This document shows, in pieces, positions 1-8,843 of a stretch of DNA of 64,000 nucleotides. The position numbers and the translations under genes were made by a program. The notes beneath the pieces are model-generated. The model saw only the letters and a program-made list of their open reading frames with translations. It was not told the DNA's origin and did not search any database. Each line of letters opens with the position of its first letter. The first letter of the stretch is position 1. Source of the stretch: JAJRZL01 sp964557855 (lineage in GTDB: Bacteria > Zixibacteria > MSB-5A5 > GN15 > FEB-12); NCBI GenBank assembly GCA_964557855.1, contig CAZLBP010000006.1, positions 73,876 to 137,875 of the forward strand, written 5' to 3'.

Positions 1-5
1 CTTCA

Positions 6-1163
6 TTGCGCATCGACCGCAGCAAGAAGAACAGTGACCGTCCCCGCTCCAGGAAGTGGCTGTGGCTGGTCTGGATTGTGTTGCTGGCGGCGGTCGTTAT
101 CGGCTACCTGGCTTTCAAAGAAAACATAACACCGGCCATTAAAGTCAATGTGGCCACCGCCGCTATTCTGAAAGGAACCGACGCTCAGGCCGCCCTGGTG
201 GCCACCGGCTACGTCGTGGCGCAACGCAAGGCGGAAGTGGCCTCCAAAGGGACCGGACGGTTGGAATATCTTGGCTTTGAGGAGGGAGACACGGTTGCCA
301 CCGGCGAGGTCATTGCCGAACTGGATAACGATGACATCAAAGCCAATCTCGACGTAGCTCGCGCCGAGTTGATGCGGGCCGAGGCGGATTCATTTGACGC
401 CGGGCGCAGTTTCCGACGTGCTGAGGATCTTCTGGAATCCGGGTCCATACCAGAGACTGAGTATGAGGCGGCTGAGACGGCTTACAAGGTCGCTCAGGCC
501 AACGTCGCGGCGGCCAAAGCTGCGGCTCGCGCGGCTGAAGTGGCACTGGAGAACACGTACATTCGGGCGCCGTTCGATGGCACGGTCTTGGCCAAGAATG
601 CGGATGTCGGTGAAATTGTCGCCCCATTTGCGTCTTCGGCTTCGTCCAAAGGGTCGGTTGTAACGCTGGCCGACATGAACTCGCTGGAAGTAGAGGCTGA
701 TGTTTCTGAATCGAACATCCACAAAGTGATTGTGGGGCAGACCTGTGAGATTATCCTGGATGCATACCCCGGGGTGCGGTTCCCCGGTTACGTGAAGAAG
801 ATCGTCCCGACGGCTGACCGGGCGCGGGCGACGGTGCTGACGAAGGTGGCTTTCGATGAGTTGGATGACCGGGTGTTGCCGGAGATGTCGGCCAGAGTCA
901 ACTTCTTCGTGGATGAATCTGATGTCTCCGCTGAGTCGGCGAACCCCGTGATTTCGGTGCCGAAAGAAGCCATTACGACCCGCAACGGGAGAAAAACACT
1001 GTTTGTGGTCGAAGGTGAGTATGCCTATGCCAAAGAGACTACTGTGGGACGGGAGCTGGGTCCGGTGACTGAGATTGTCAGTGGTGTTCAGCAAGGGGAC
1101 CGGGTGATTCTATCGCCGCCGGGGCGACTCGAATCGGGACAGAAGGTGGAGATTACGAAATAG
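6..1163 (+). CDS. Periplasmic adaptor subunit of an ABC/RND-type exporter (HlyD/MacA family)
   Basis: Membrane-fusion protein that would link an inner-membrane transporter to the outer membrane. A basic N-terminus precedes one membrane anchor at about residues 17-37. A lipoyl half (about 82-108), an alpha-helical hairpin rich in Ala and Glu (about 110-180) and the second lipoyl half with the family motif IRAPFDGTV (about 187-195) follow, then beta-barrel and membrane-proximal domains up to residue 385. The next three genes are an ATPase and two FtsX-type permeases on the same strand, so a MacA-like role is likely; the substrate is unknown. The TTG start lies five bases from the window edge, so a start further upstream cannot be excluded, although the anchor and all expected domains are present. 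Confidence 0.88.
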   Translation: MRIDRSKKNSDRPRSRKWLWLVWIVLLAAVVIGYLAFKENITPAIKVNVATAAILKGTDAQAALVATGYVVAQRKAEVASKGTGRLEYLGFEEGDTVATGEVIAELDNDDIKANLDVARAELMRAEADSFDAGRSFRRAEDLLESGSIPETEYEAAETAYKVAQANVAAAKAAARAAEVALENTYIRAPFDGTVLAKNADVGEIVAPFASSASSKGSVVTLADMNSLEVEADVSESNIHKVIVGQTCEIILDAYPGVRFPGYVKKIVPTADRARATVLTKVAFDELDDRVLPEMSARVNFFVDESDVSAESANPVISVPKEAITTRNGRKTLFVVEGEYAYAKETTVGRELGPVTEIVSGVQQGDRVILSPPGRLESGQKVEITK

Positions 1164-1228
1164 TGCGCTTGCTCAATCGTATCTACAATAGTCAACAATA
1201 ATCGCGCATAACGAAATACGAGAAACCT

Positions 1229-1909
1229 ATGGCAGAACCACTGGTAAGACTGGACAACATCAACAAATCATACTGGCGGGATCGGATCGAGATCCCGGTG
1301 CTGAGAAACATCAATCTGCAGATCGCCGAGGGAGAATTCCACGCGTTGATGGGACCATCCGGATCAGGCAAGACGACGCTGCTCAACCTGCTGGCCGGTA
1401 TCGACCGCCCGTCGACCGGAAATGTGATATTTAACGGAGAGGACCTGTCCGAGAAATCCGAAGGTGACCTGGCGCGGTGGCGCAGCCGGCATATCGGCTT
1501 CGTGTTTCAGTTCTACAATCTCATGCCGGTTCTGACGGCGTTCGAGAACGTCGAACTGCCTTTGTTGCTGACGAAGTTGAATCGTTCGGAACGCCGGAAG
1601 CAGGTGGAGACGGCGCTGACGATTGTGGGCCTCGGTGACCGGATGAGACACTATCCGAATCAGCTGTCCGGCGGTCAGGAACAGCGCGTGGCGATCGCAC
1701 GGGCAATCGTGACCGACCCGGACTTGATTCTGGCCGACGAGCCGACCGGCGATCTCGACAAACAGTCCGCCGAGGACGTCATGAACCTGCTCTCCCGGCT
1801 CAATAAAGAATACAGCAAGACCATTGTCATGGTCACCCATGATCCCCGCGCGGCCGAACACGCCCGTATCATGCAGAATCTTGATAAGGGTGAGCTGATA
1901 GCGGCATGA
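1229..1909 (+). CDS. ABC transporter ATP-binding protein, MacB/LolD type
   Basis: Nucleotide-binding subunit of the exporter begun by the preceding adaptor. Visible motifs: Walker A GPSGSGKTT near residue 43, a signature LSGGQEQRV near residue 147 (the usual Q after LSGGQ is E), Walker B LILADEPTGDLD, and an H-loop in VMVTHDPR. The length of 226 residues is typical of LolD/MacB-type stand-alone ATPases. The stop overlaps the start of the next permease by four bases, which suggests translational coupling. Family assignment is firm; whether the cargo is a lipoprotein, a peptide or a drug cannot be read from the sequence. Confidence 0.93.
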   Translation: MAEPLVRLDNINKSYWRDRIEIPVLRNINLQIAEGEFHALMGPSGSGKTTLLNLLAGIDRPSTGNVIFNGEDLSEKSEGDLARWRSRHIGFVFQFYNLMPVLTAFENVELPLLLTKLNRSERRKQVETALTIVGLGDRMRHYPNQLSGGQEQRVAIARAIVTDPDLILADEPTGDLDKQSAEDVMNLLSRLNKEYSKTIVMVTHDPRAAEHARIMQNLDKGELIAA

Positions 1910-3063
1910 AAATCCTCAAGCTGGTCAGTAAGAACAGCCTGCGGCACAAGCTGCGGACTTCTCTGACGGTGTTCGGATTGGCTGTCGCCGTCATGGCGTT
2001 CGTGATCATCCGCACCACGATCAATGCCTGGTACGCCGGCGCGGAGGCCGCCTCGCCGAACCGCCTGATCACGCGTCACTCGGTTTCACTCACCTTCTTC
2101 CTGCCGCTGGCATACAAGGAACGGATCAATAATGTGGATGGTGTGCTCGATGTATCACACGCGACGTGGTTTGCCGGTATTTATGTCGACCCCAAGAACT
2201 TCTTTGCACAGTTTGCCATAGATCACAACAACTATCTGGAGATGTACGATGAATTCGTCGTCCCGCCCGACCAGCTGGAGACATTCAAGCGGGAGCGCAA
2301 TGCCGCCATTGTCGGCCGCGCGCTGGCGGATCGTTACGGCTGGGAAGTCGGGGATAACGTCCGGCTGGCCGGTACGATCTTCCCGGGAGATTGGGACTTC
2401 AAGATCGTCGGCATTTACACCGGCGCCGAAGAAAAGACCGATGAAAACGCCTGGTTCCATCGCTGGGATTACATTGATGAACGTCTCCGCGAGGAAGCTC
2501 CCATGCGGGCCGGGTACGTGGGCACGTTCGCTGTTCAGATAGATGATCCACAACGCTCGGCCGCCGTCTCGAAAGAGATCGACCAGCTGTTCGAAAACTC
2601 GCAGTTCGAGACCAAAACCGAAACCGAAGAAGCGTTCAACCTGAGCTTCGTGTCGATGGCCAGTCAGATTGTGCTCGGACTCAAAATCGTCTCCATCATG
2701 GTCATCGGCATCATTCTGTTGGTTCTCGGCAACACGATGGCAATGACGGCTCGGGAACGGGTCTCCGAATACGCCGTGCTCAAGACGCTGGGATTTCGGC
2801 CGGTGCATATTGTCGGCCTGATATTCGGCGAATCGCTGGTGATGGCGGTCGCCGGCGGGTTACTCGGACTGTTGATAACAATACCGGTCGGGAGCCTGGT
2901 AAAAATCGCCCTGGGAGTGTTCTTTCCCGTTTTCACGATTGGTGGGTTAACCGTCATGATGGCGGCTGCGGCGGCTCTACTGGTCGGCCTCCTGGCGGCC
3001 ATCTTCCCTACTTTTAAAGCCATCAACACGCCTATTGTGGACGGACTGCGGATAGTCGACTGA
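1906..3063 (+). CDS. ABC transporter permease, FtsX/MacB family (first of two)
   Basis: Inner-membrane permease of 385 residues with the MacB-like plan: an N-terminal membrane segment after MKILKLVSKNSLRHKLRT, a periplasmic domain of about 200 residues, then three C-terminal membrane segments (about 255-280, 300-330 and 345-375) of the FtsX domain, including RERVSEYAVLKTLGF, a characteristic cytoplasmic loop. The start overlaps the end of the ATPase gene (ATGA). It probably forms a heterodimer with the next permease, because the two differ clearly in sequence. Confidence 0.9.
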   Translation: MKILKLVSKNSLRHKLRTSLTVFGLAVAVMAFVIIRTTINAWYAGAEAASPNRLITRHSVSLTFFLPLAYKERINNVDGVLDVSHATWFAGIYVDPKNFFAQFAIDHNNYLEMYDEFVVPPDQLETFKRERNAAIVGRALADRYGWEVGDNVRLAGTIFPGDWDFKIVGIYTGAEEKTDENAWFHRWDYIDERLREEAPMRAGYVGTFAVQIDDPQRSAAVSKEIDQLFENSQFETKTETEEAFNLSFVSMASQIVLGLKIVSIMVIGIILLVLGNTMAMTARERVSEYAVLKTLGFRPVHIVGLIFGESLVMAVAGGLLGLLITIPVGSLVKIALGVFFPVFTIGGLTVMMAAAAALLVGLLAAIFPTFKAINTPIVDGLRIVD

Positions 3064-3073
3064 GGAGTACCTT

Positions 3074-4252
3074 ATGCGCTTGTTGTTTGCTTATTCATAC
3101 AAAAACATCTTCACGCGGAAGTTGACTTCCATTCTGACTATCGCCGGTGTCGCTCTGGTCGTATTCGTCTTCTGTGCCGTTTTAATGCTGTCGCACGGCC
3201 TGCAGCAGACACTCGTGCAGACCGGCAACGATAATAACGCCATCGTTGTCCGCAAAGCCGCCAATACGGAAATCGTCTCTATCCTGCCTCGGGGCATGGC
3301 CAATACCATCAAAACCGATCCGGCTATTACCCGAAACGAAGAAGGTGAGCCCTTGTTTGCCGGCGAGATTCTCTTCCTGATATCGCAGCGCAAGCGCGGC
3401 GGCGCGCCGGAAGAAACGAGTAATATCCCTATCCGGGGTGTTTCGGAGCACTCTTTTACCATTCGGCCCGATATCACGATAACGCGGGGGCGGATTTTCA
3501 GGGAAGGCACCTCGGAGGTCATTACGGGCTCAAAAGTAGCCGGGCGATTCGAGGATTGCGAGATCGGTGATGAAATACGCTTCGCCACTCGAGACTGGAC
3601 CGTGGTAGGTGTCTTTGATGGTGAGGGCTCCGGATTCGAGTCCGAAATATGGGGCGACTACGATCAGCTTTCGGCGGCGTTCGAACGGCCGATCTATTCA
3701 TCGTGCACCATGCGCTTGAACTCCCCCGGTGCGTTCGACGAGATGAAAAAACGACTGGAGAACGACCCTCGACTCACGGTCGATGTTAAACGTGAGAAGC
3801 AATACTACTACGAACAGTCAAGCGCGACCACGACCTATATCTCGATTCTGGGTACAGTTATCAGCGTCATCTTTTCGATCGGGGCCATTGTCGGCGCGAT
3901 GATCACCATGTATGCCGCTGTTGCCAATCGAACGACTGAAATCGGGACGTTGCGGGCGCTGGGCTTCAGTCGCTTCACGGTGCTGCTGACATTTCTGGGG
4001 GAGTCTCTGCTTATCGCTCTGTTGGGGGGAGTCCTCGGTATCGTTTTGGCTTCCAATCTGCGGTTCTTTCAGATATCTACGACCAACTGGGACACATTTG
4101 CGGAGTTGGCATTTTCTTTCGAAATATCTCCCGAGATTGTCATTAACGCGCTGATCTTCGCCCTGGTAATGGGTTTTATCGGCGGGTTCCTTCCGGCCGC
4201 CCGGGCCGCCCGGCTGCGGATCGTGAATGCGCTGAGATCCAAAGGGCGGTAA
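3074..4252 (+). CDS. ABC transporter permease, FtsX/MacB family (second of two)
   Basis: Second permease of the export system, 392 residues with the same topology: one N-terminal membrane segment (about 17-38), a periplasmic domain, and three C-terminal segments. The loop NRTTEIGTLRALGFSR is the FtsX-family hallmark. An upstream GGAG supports the ATG start. It begins 10 bases after the previous gene and is the last member of the four-gene set; no clear terminator follows. An outer-membrane TolC-like partner is not in the window. Confidence 0.9.
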   Translation: MRLLFAYSYKNIFTRKLTSILTIAGVALVVFVFCAVLMLSHGLQQTLVQTGNDNNAIVVRKAANTEIVSILPRGMANTIKTDPAITRNEEGEPLFAGEILFLISQRKRGGAPEETSNIPIRGVSEHSFTIRPDITITRGRIFREGTSEVITGSKVAGRFEDCEIGDEIRFATRDWTVVGVFDGEGSGFESEIWGDYDQLSAAFERPIYSSCTMRLNSPGAFDEMKKRLENDPRLTVDVKREKQYYYEQSSATTTYISILGTVISVIFSIGAIVGAMITMYAAVANRTTEIGTLRALGFSRFTVLLTFLGESLLIALLGGVLGIVLASNLRFFQISTTNWDTFAELAFSFEISPEIVINALIFALVMGFIGGFLPAARAARLRIVNALRSKGR

Positions 4253-4346
4253 ACCGTTTAAGTGGATTCGCCACCTTTCGATTCCGCTCGGGGTGACTAA
4301 AGCCTGTCATTCCTTCCTCTTACTTGTCATCCCTACTTCTTATCTG

Positions 4347-4371
4347 TCATTCCCGCGAAGGCAGGAACAAG
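4347..4371 (+). repeat. Short dispersed palindrome (CATTCCCGCGAAGGCAGGAA type)
   Basis: The stretch contains the half-palindromic sequence CATTCCCGCGAAGGCAGGAA. A closely related copy lies in opposite orientation at 19891-19916. Such elements are common between genes in many draft genomes; no coding content is seen here. Confidence 0.5.
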
Positions 4372-4458
4372 CCCTGCCGCTGTGCGGGAATAGTCGCTGG
4401 TCGCTTTTAAAATTGCAGAGAGCCAAGTCATGCAATATATCCCCACTCTTCGCAATCC

Positions 4459-4487
4459 TTGAATTTTGCCACAATATTGTTTATCTA
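4459..4487 (+). promoter_or_regulatory. Predicted sigma-70 promoter of the alcohol dehydrogenase gene
   Basis: TTGAAT at 4459-4464 and TATCTA at 4482-4487 are separated by 17 bases, close to the housekeeping consensus. The dehydrogenase start at 4510 lies 22 bases downstream and is preceded by a GAGG ribosome binding site. Confidence 0.5.
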
Positions 4488-4509
4488 TCCATTTAATTGA
4501 GGTCAATCT

Positions 4510-5511
4510 ATGCGTGCCATGATACTCGACAAACCCGGAGAAAGACTGCGGGAAACGGACGTGCCGGAACCATCTGCCGGTCAGGGACAGGTTAAAGTCA
4601 AGGTCCAAGTCTGCGGTGTATGCCGGACCGATCTGCATGTTGTCGATGGTGACTTGACCGAACCCAAGCTGCCCATTATCCCCGGGCACCAGATTGTCGG
4701 CCGGGTGGCGGAGCTGGGAGACGACGTAAAGGAGCTTGCTGTCGGTGACAGCGTCGGGATTCCCTGGCTGGGCGGAAGTTGCGGGGAGTGCCGCTATTGT
4801 CGCTCCGGCCGGGAGAATTTGTGTGACTATTCGAAGTATACCGGTTATCAGATCGATGGTGGTTTTGCCGAATATTGCCTGGTCGATCAGCGTTTCTGTT
4901 TTCCTGTCCCCGAAGGTTATCCGGATTTGCAGGCGGCGCCGCTTCTGTGCGCCGGCCTGATCGGGTATCGGTCGTTGCGTATGGCCGGCGACGGCAAGCG
5001 CCTCGGGTTCTATGGTTTCGGGGCGGCGGCCCACATATTGATCCAGGTGGCCCACTATCAGGAACGCGAGGTATACGCGTTCACCCGGAGCGGTGACACC
5101 GAGGGGCAGGAGTTTGCCCGCAAGCTGGGTGCTGTCTGGTCGGGAGAGTCTGAGGAGTCACCGCCTCAGGAACTGGATGCCGCTATCATCTTTGCGCCGG
5201 TCGGCGAGCTGGTGCCGGCGGCTTTGAAAGCCGTGTGCAAGGGAGGGATTGTCGTCTGCGCCGGGATTCATATGAGCGACATCCCATCCTTTCCGTATTC
5301 TCTTCTCTGGGGGGAGCGGGTGATCCGCTCCGTAGCCAATCTGACGCGACGCGACGGCGAAGAGTTCCTGCGCTTAGCCCCGAAAGTGCCGGTGAAGACG
5401 GAAGTACACTCCTACCCGCTGGAGCAGGCCAACGAGGCGCTGGATGATCTGCGCCACGGGAGATTCAACGGCGCGGCGGTGATTGTGGTGGATAGGGAAG
5501 CGACTTTGTAG
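4510..5511 (+). CDS. Zinc-binding alcohol dehydrogenase family protein
   Basis: Medium-chain dehydrogenase/reductase of 333 residues. The catalytic zinc site is seen in CGVCRTDLHVVDGDL (about residues 36-50) with GHQ downstream, and the structural zinc Cys cluster in CGECRYCRSGRENLC (about 94-108). The nucleotide-binding loop reads GFYGFGAAAH rather than the usual GxGxxG, a form known from the adh_fam_2 subgroup of zinc alcohol dehydrogenases. The physiological substrate is unknown. It has its own promoter and is flanked by unrelated genes. Its TAG stop lies inside a palindromic intergenic repeat. Confidence 0.9.
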   Translation: MRAMILDKPGERLRETDVPEPSAGQGQVKVKVQVCGVCRTDLHVVDGDLTEPKLPIIPGHQIVGRVAELGDDVKELAVGDSVGIPWLGGSCGECRYCRSGRENLCDYSKYTGYQIDGGFAEYCLVDQRFCFPVPEGYPDLQAAPLLCAGLIGYRSLRMAGDGKRLGFYGFGAAAHILIQVAHYQEREVYAFTRSGDTEGQEFARKLGAVWSGESEESPPQELDAAIIFAPVGELVPAALKAVCKGGIVVCAGIHMSDIPSFPYSLLWGERVIRSVANLTRRDGEEFLRLAPKVPVKTEVHSYPLEQANEALDDLRHGRFNGAAVIVVDREATL

Positions 5512-5570
5512 GGCAGGTCCGCTTCGGGGCCTGCCAGTTCGGAGACAGGTCTGAAGCAGACCCGCCCTAC
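5508..5570. repeat. Palindromic intergenic repeat, family A
   Basis: The stretch starts with GTAGGGCAGGTCCGCTTC and ends with GCCCTAC, so the two ends are inverted. Relatives occur at 8724-8784, 25641-25679, 30792-30819, 31563-31590 and 49903-49980. This copy supplies the stop codon of the preceding dehydrogenase gene. Confidence 0.7.
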
Positions 5571-5655
5571 AGTTTTCCCTTCGTTGTCCGCTGATTCGGA
5601 CTCCTCGCAATGACAAAGCCCGGGGGAACGATTTTGACCAGTCCGAAGGTGAGGG

Positions 5656-6213
5656 TTATTCACCCAGCTTCATCTTGAAGCGGCCGTCAAGAGAAACCGG
5701 TACCTTCTGGGGGTTCTCGAACGTGCCGCTGATGGTACCGAACAGTCTGTCTGACGTGACCGAATCTATGACGAACAACCCTTCGACCGGGAGGAAGATT
5801 TTGTCTTGTTCGGTAATGTCGTACTGCCCCAGCATCTGCATGAAGGAATTCTCCAGCAAAGCGATCGTGTCCGACTCCGGTACGGCCGGAAGTTGCAGAT
5901 ATAGCCTGTGCCTGACATATTGATCGAAGCCGATCCCGAAATGAGTGAAGCCCGAGAAACTCTCCCCGCGAAAACCCATGGTCACCAGCGCCGTGCTGCC
6001 GTCACCCGAGAGAATTCGGGGATCCCGATACGGGTCTCCGAGTACGGTGCCGGGGATGTGTTGTGTTTGCTCGACTTTGACTTTGGTGCGCACGTTTTCG
6101 CCGGTCAAATACAGATCCAGCCGGTACCGACTGGCGCAGCCAACCAGCAGCATCGAGGTGAGGAGTACCGGCAACAGCCGTCTTATGAACCGTGTCAAAT
6201 CAATCATCATCAT
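5656..6213 (-). CDS. Putative lipoprotein, unknown function
   Basis: A 185-residue protein with a lipoprotein signal peptide: basic start, hydrophobic stretch and lipobox LLVGC with the lipidated Cys at about residue 26. The rest looks beta-rich and has no family I recognise. It lies 41 bases downstream of the GNAT-like gene and is probably the third gene of the operon that begins with the serine palmitoyltransferase-like enzyme, so an envelope-related role is plausible but unproven. Confidence 0.7.
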   Translation of the reverse strand: MMMIDLTRFIRRLLPVLLTSMLLVGCASRYRLDLYLTGENVRTKVKVEQTQHIPGTVLGDPYRDPRILSGDGSTALVTMGFRGESFSGFTHFGIGFDQYVRHRLYLQLPAVPESDTIALLENSFMQMLGQYDITEQDKIFLPVEGLFVIDSVTSDRLFGTISGTFENPQKVPVSLDGRFKMKLGE

Positions 6214-6254
6214 CTCGTTGCGATATAACGATAGTGACGTGGCGCGTCTCCTGT

Positions 6255-7382
6255 CTACAACGGCATCTCCACAATGCGATACCGTTTATGTATCTCGGCT
6301 CCCATTTCTTCGATACTGCGTCGCATAAGCTCGTTGGTCTCCAGTACCCAGGACAATTCGCCCCATTCGTACCCCCGTTCAATACCCTTGCTAAAGCAGG
6401 CATGAAACATGAGCATGTCCAGTCCCCGTTTCTGGAACTGCGGCACGACACCGATCGTGATGACACGCGCTCCCTTGATCTTGTTGCGGACTTTCGTATG
6501 CCACAGCAGCTTGAGCAGTCCCACAGGCATGAGTCTCCCTTTCAGGTGAATCAAGGCCTGGTTGATATCCGGCAGCGCGAGGCAGAAGCCCACCGGTTTA
6601 CCGTCATACTCGCAGATAAACACCAGTTCGGGGTCCACTATTTGCCTGAGGTTGCGGGCCGTGTAGAAAAACTCATCTTCGCTCATCGGGACGAATCCCC
6701 AGTTGTTTTCCCATGCCTGATTGTAGACTTCGTTGATACGACTCACTTCATTGTCGAAGTCTCTCATGTTCAAGGTTCGAAGATTGACTTTAGAGCGTGC
6801 GGCCATTTTCTCGACTACCCGCTGAATGCGATCGGAAATGGGTGTTGCTTTGTCGATCCGGTAAGCCAACAGGCCCATTGTCTTTTTGAGACCGAATTTC
6901 TCCGCAAATATCGGAAGATACGGTCGGTTGTACGGCATCATGACGGTCGGCGGGCTGTCGAAACCCTCGACCAGGAAGCCGCACTCATGGTTGGTGGAGA
7001 AATTCATCGGGCCGCGCATTTTCTCCATTCCTTCACGCTTGAGCGTGATCATGGCGACTTTCAACAGGGTCGAGGCGATCTCGTAATCGTCGGGGCAATC
7101 GAAAAAGCCGAAGAACCCGACCTGCTCGGCGTGGAATTCGTTGTGGTCGTAATTGATGCAGGTCGCTATCCGTCCGGCCAGGTCGGAGCCGGCTTTCGCC
7201 AGAAACAGCTTCACTCGGGCTGTGCGGTAAAAGGGGTTCTTCTTGATGTCGAAGAACTCTTTCCGCTCCGAGATCAGCGGATAAACGTAGTTAGGGTCGT
7301 CCTTGTACAGCCGGTTGGGGTAGGTAATGAATTGCTTCAACTGGGAAGCCGACTCTACCGGGACGACTTCTATTTTGCCCAT
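6255..7382 (-). CDS. GNAT-superfamily acyltransferase-like protein, candidate ceramide synthase partner
   Basis: A 375-residue protein with two GNAT-like halves. The N-terminal half carries the family stretches FITYPNRLYKDDPNYVYPL and GFFGFFDCPDD; the C-terminal half has an acetyltransferase-like segment ITIGVVPQFQKRGLDMLMF that resembles the acyl-CoA binding loop (V-x5-GxG-like). It starts 5 bases after the serine palmitoyltransferase-like gene ends. Bacterial ceramide synthases described in Caulobacter are GNAT-type acyltransferases working with Spt, so N-acylation of a sphingoid base is a reasonable inference from context; no substrate can be read directly. No membrane segment is obvious. 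Confidence 0.72.
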   Translation of the reverse strand: MGKIEVVPVESASQLKQFITYPNRLYKDDPNYVYPLISERKEFFDIKKNPFYRTARVKLFLAKAGSDLAGRIATCINYDHNEFHAEQVGFFGFFDCPDDYEIASTLLKVAMITLKREGMEKMRGPMNFSTNHECGFLVEGFDSPPTVMMPYNRPYLPIFAEKFGLKKTMGLLAYRIDKATPISDRIQRVVEKMAARSKVNLRTLNMRDFDNEVSRINEVYNQAWENNWGFVPMSEDEFFYTARNLRQIVDPELVFICEYDGKPVGFCLALPDINQALIHLKGRLMPVGLLKLLWHTKVRNKIKGARVITIGVVPQFQKRGLDMLMFHACFSKGIERGYEWGELSWVLETNELMRRSIEEMGAEIHKRYRIVEMPL

Positions 7383-7387
7383 AAGCC

Positions 7388-8605
7388 CTAAGAGATCAGA
7401 CCTTTCTCACGACCGATCCTGGCGATCACTTCCACCACGCGGTCGAGCTGTTCATCGGTGTGTGTTGCCGTATAAGAGGTGCGAATCATGGCCCGGCCCG
7501 GCGGCACCGCCGGCGATATGACGGGATTGGTGAACACGCCATTGTCGAACAGCGCTTTCCAGAACGCAAAGGCGTCGAGATCCTCTCCGACCAGTATAGG
7601 CACGATTGGTGTTTGCGTATCTCCGATATCAAAGCCGAGGGTCTTGAACTCCCGCTGCATGCGGCGGGCGTTCTTCCACACATGCTCGCGGCGTTCCGGT
7701 TCCGATTCGATGATGTCCAGTGCGGCCAGCACGGCGGCGGCATTCGCTGGGGGAATTGAGGCCGAGAAAATCAGGGCCCGCGCCCGATGTTTGACGTAAC
7801 TTATGACATCCCGATGCGCCGCGATAAAGCCGCCCAGTGATGCGAACGACTTGGAAAACGTACCCATCGTGATATCGACCTTGTCGATCAAGCCAAAGTG
7901 CTCTGCCGTACCGGCGCCCGTTTCGCCCAGGACGCCGATGGCGTGGGCGTCATCGACAAACACTCTAGCTCCCTGTCGTTCAGCAACTTCCACCAGTCTC
8001 GGAAGGTCGATAATATCACCTTCCATCGAAAACACGCCGTCGACTACGATAAGTGTCCCCCCACGGCTGTTATTGACACGAGAATTGGTGACTACGCGCT
8101 CAAGGTCATTCATGTCGTTGTGCGCGAATTTGTATACCTTGCCGTAGGAAAGCCGTGTCCCGTCGACAATGCTGGCGTGATTCTGGCGGTCGATAAACAC
8201 CGAGTCGTTCTTGCCTACCAATGTCGCAATTGTGCCCAAATTCGTTTGAAATCCGGTGGAAAAGACCAGCGCGGCGGGGCGTTTCATGAATCTAGCCAGG
8301 CGTTCTTCAAGCTCGAGATGCAAGTCCAGGGTACCGTTGAGGAAGCGCGAGCCGGTGCAGCCGGAGCCGTATTTACGGGCCGCTTCGGCGGCGGCTTCTT
8401 TGACTTTGGGGTGATCTACCAGCCCAAGATAGTTGTTGGAGCCGACCATGATGCACTTTTTGCCGCCGACAATCACCTCGTCGCCCGGGGCCGACTGGAG
8501 GGGGTGAAAATAGGGATAAATCCCCAGTTCCATGACCCTTTCTGGATCGCGGTAATTGAAGCATTTTTCAAAGAGGTCGGGATATGTCACAACAGATTTT
8601 TCCAC
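7388..8605 (-). CDS. Serine palmitoyltransferase-like PLP-dependent alpha-oxoamine synthase
   Basis: Member of the fold-type I alpha-oxoamine synthases (serine palmitoyltransferase, AONS, KBL), which condense an acyl-CoA with an amino acid. The PLP lysine lies in MGTFSKSFASLGGF; other family stretches are SNNYLGLVDHPKV, GSGCTGSRFLNGT, DDAHAIGVLG and a C-terminal ATHTDEQLD. The GIYPYF segment near the N-terminus and overall likeness to Bacteroidetes Spt favour serine palmitoyltransferase over biotin synthesis, and no bio genes are nearby. Start is uncertain: GTG at 8605 is chosen; an ATG at 8644 and a GTG at 8590 are also in frame. First gene of a three-gene minus-strand operon. Confidence 0.82.
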   Translation of the reverse strand: MEKSVVTYPDLFEKCFNYRDPERVMELGIYPYFHPLQSAPGDEVIVGGKKCIMVGSNNYLGLVDHPKVKEAAAEAARKYGSGCTGSRFLNGTLDLHLELEERLARFMKRPAALVFSTGFQTNLGTIATLVGKNDSVFIDRQNHASIVDGTRLSYGKVYKFAHNDMNDLERVVTNSRVNNSRGGTLIVVDGVFSMEGDIIDLPRLVEVAERQGARVFVDDAHAIGVLGETGAGTAEHFGLIDKVDITMGTFSKSFASLGGFIAAHRDVISYVKHRARALIFSASIPPANAAAVLAALDIIESEPERREHVWKNARRMQREFKTLGFDIGDTQTPIVPILVGEDLDAFAFWKALFDNGVFTNPVISPAVPPGRAMIRTSYTATHTDEQLDRVVEVIARIGREKGLIS

Positions 8606-8723
8606 GATGAGAGCTGGTATTCCTTTCCACAGCAATGTTATCATTCATAGACGTTAGATGAAAGCCATTTTCATATGTTTTGTCAAGCTAATAGAAATTT
8701 AACGAATTGGCTGGGATAGGAAT

Positions 8724-8784
8724 GTAGGGCAGGTCTGCTTCAGACCTGCCGGCGAAGAGGCAGGTCCGTGCCGGACCTTCCCTA
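8724..8784. repeat. Palindromic intergenic repeat, family A
   Basis: Starts GTAGGGCAGGTCTGCTTC, continues AGACCTGCC, and ends with CCCTAC. It lies between the Spt-like gene and trmO, where no gene is seen. Confidence 0.7.
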
Positions 8785-8843
8785 CAGATTTGATCTTCTA
8801 CCCCGAGACTATGGTCGCTCGGGATCTTCACGGTCCTGACCTT

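Noticed and set aside
6192..7391. 399-codon open frame antisense to the GNAT-like gene
   Set aside because: Opposite a gene that is coupled to its neighbour and shows family motifs.
7388..8605. 8-amino-7-oxononanoate synthase (bioF)
   Set aside because: No biotin genes nearby, and the GIYPYF start and overall pattern are closer to serine palmitoyltransferases; not fully excluded.
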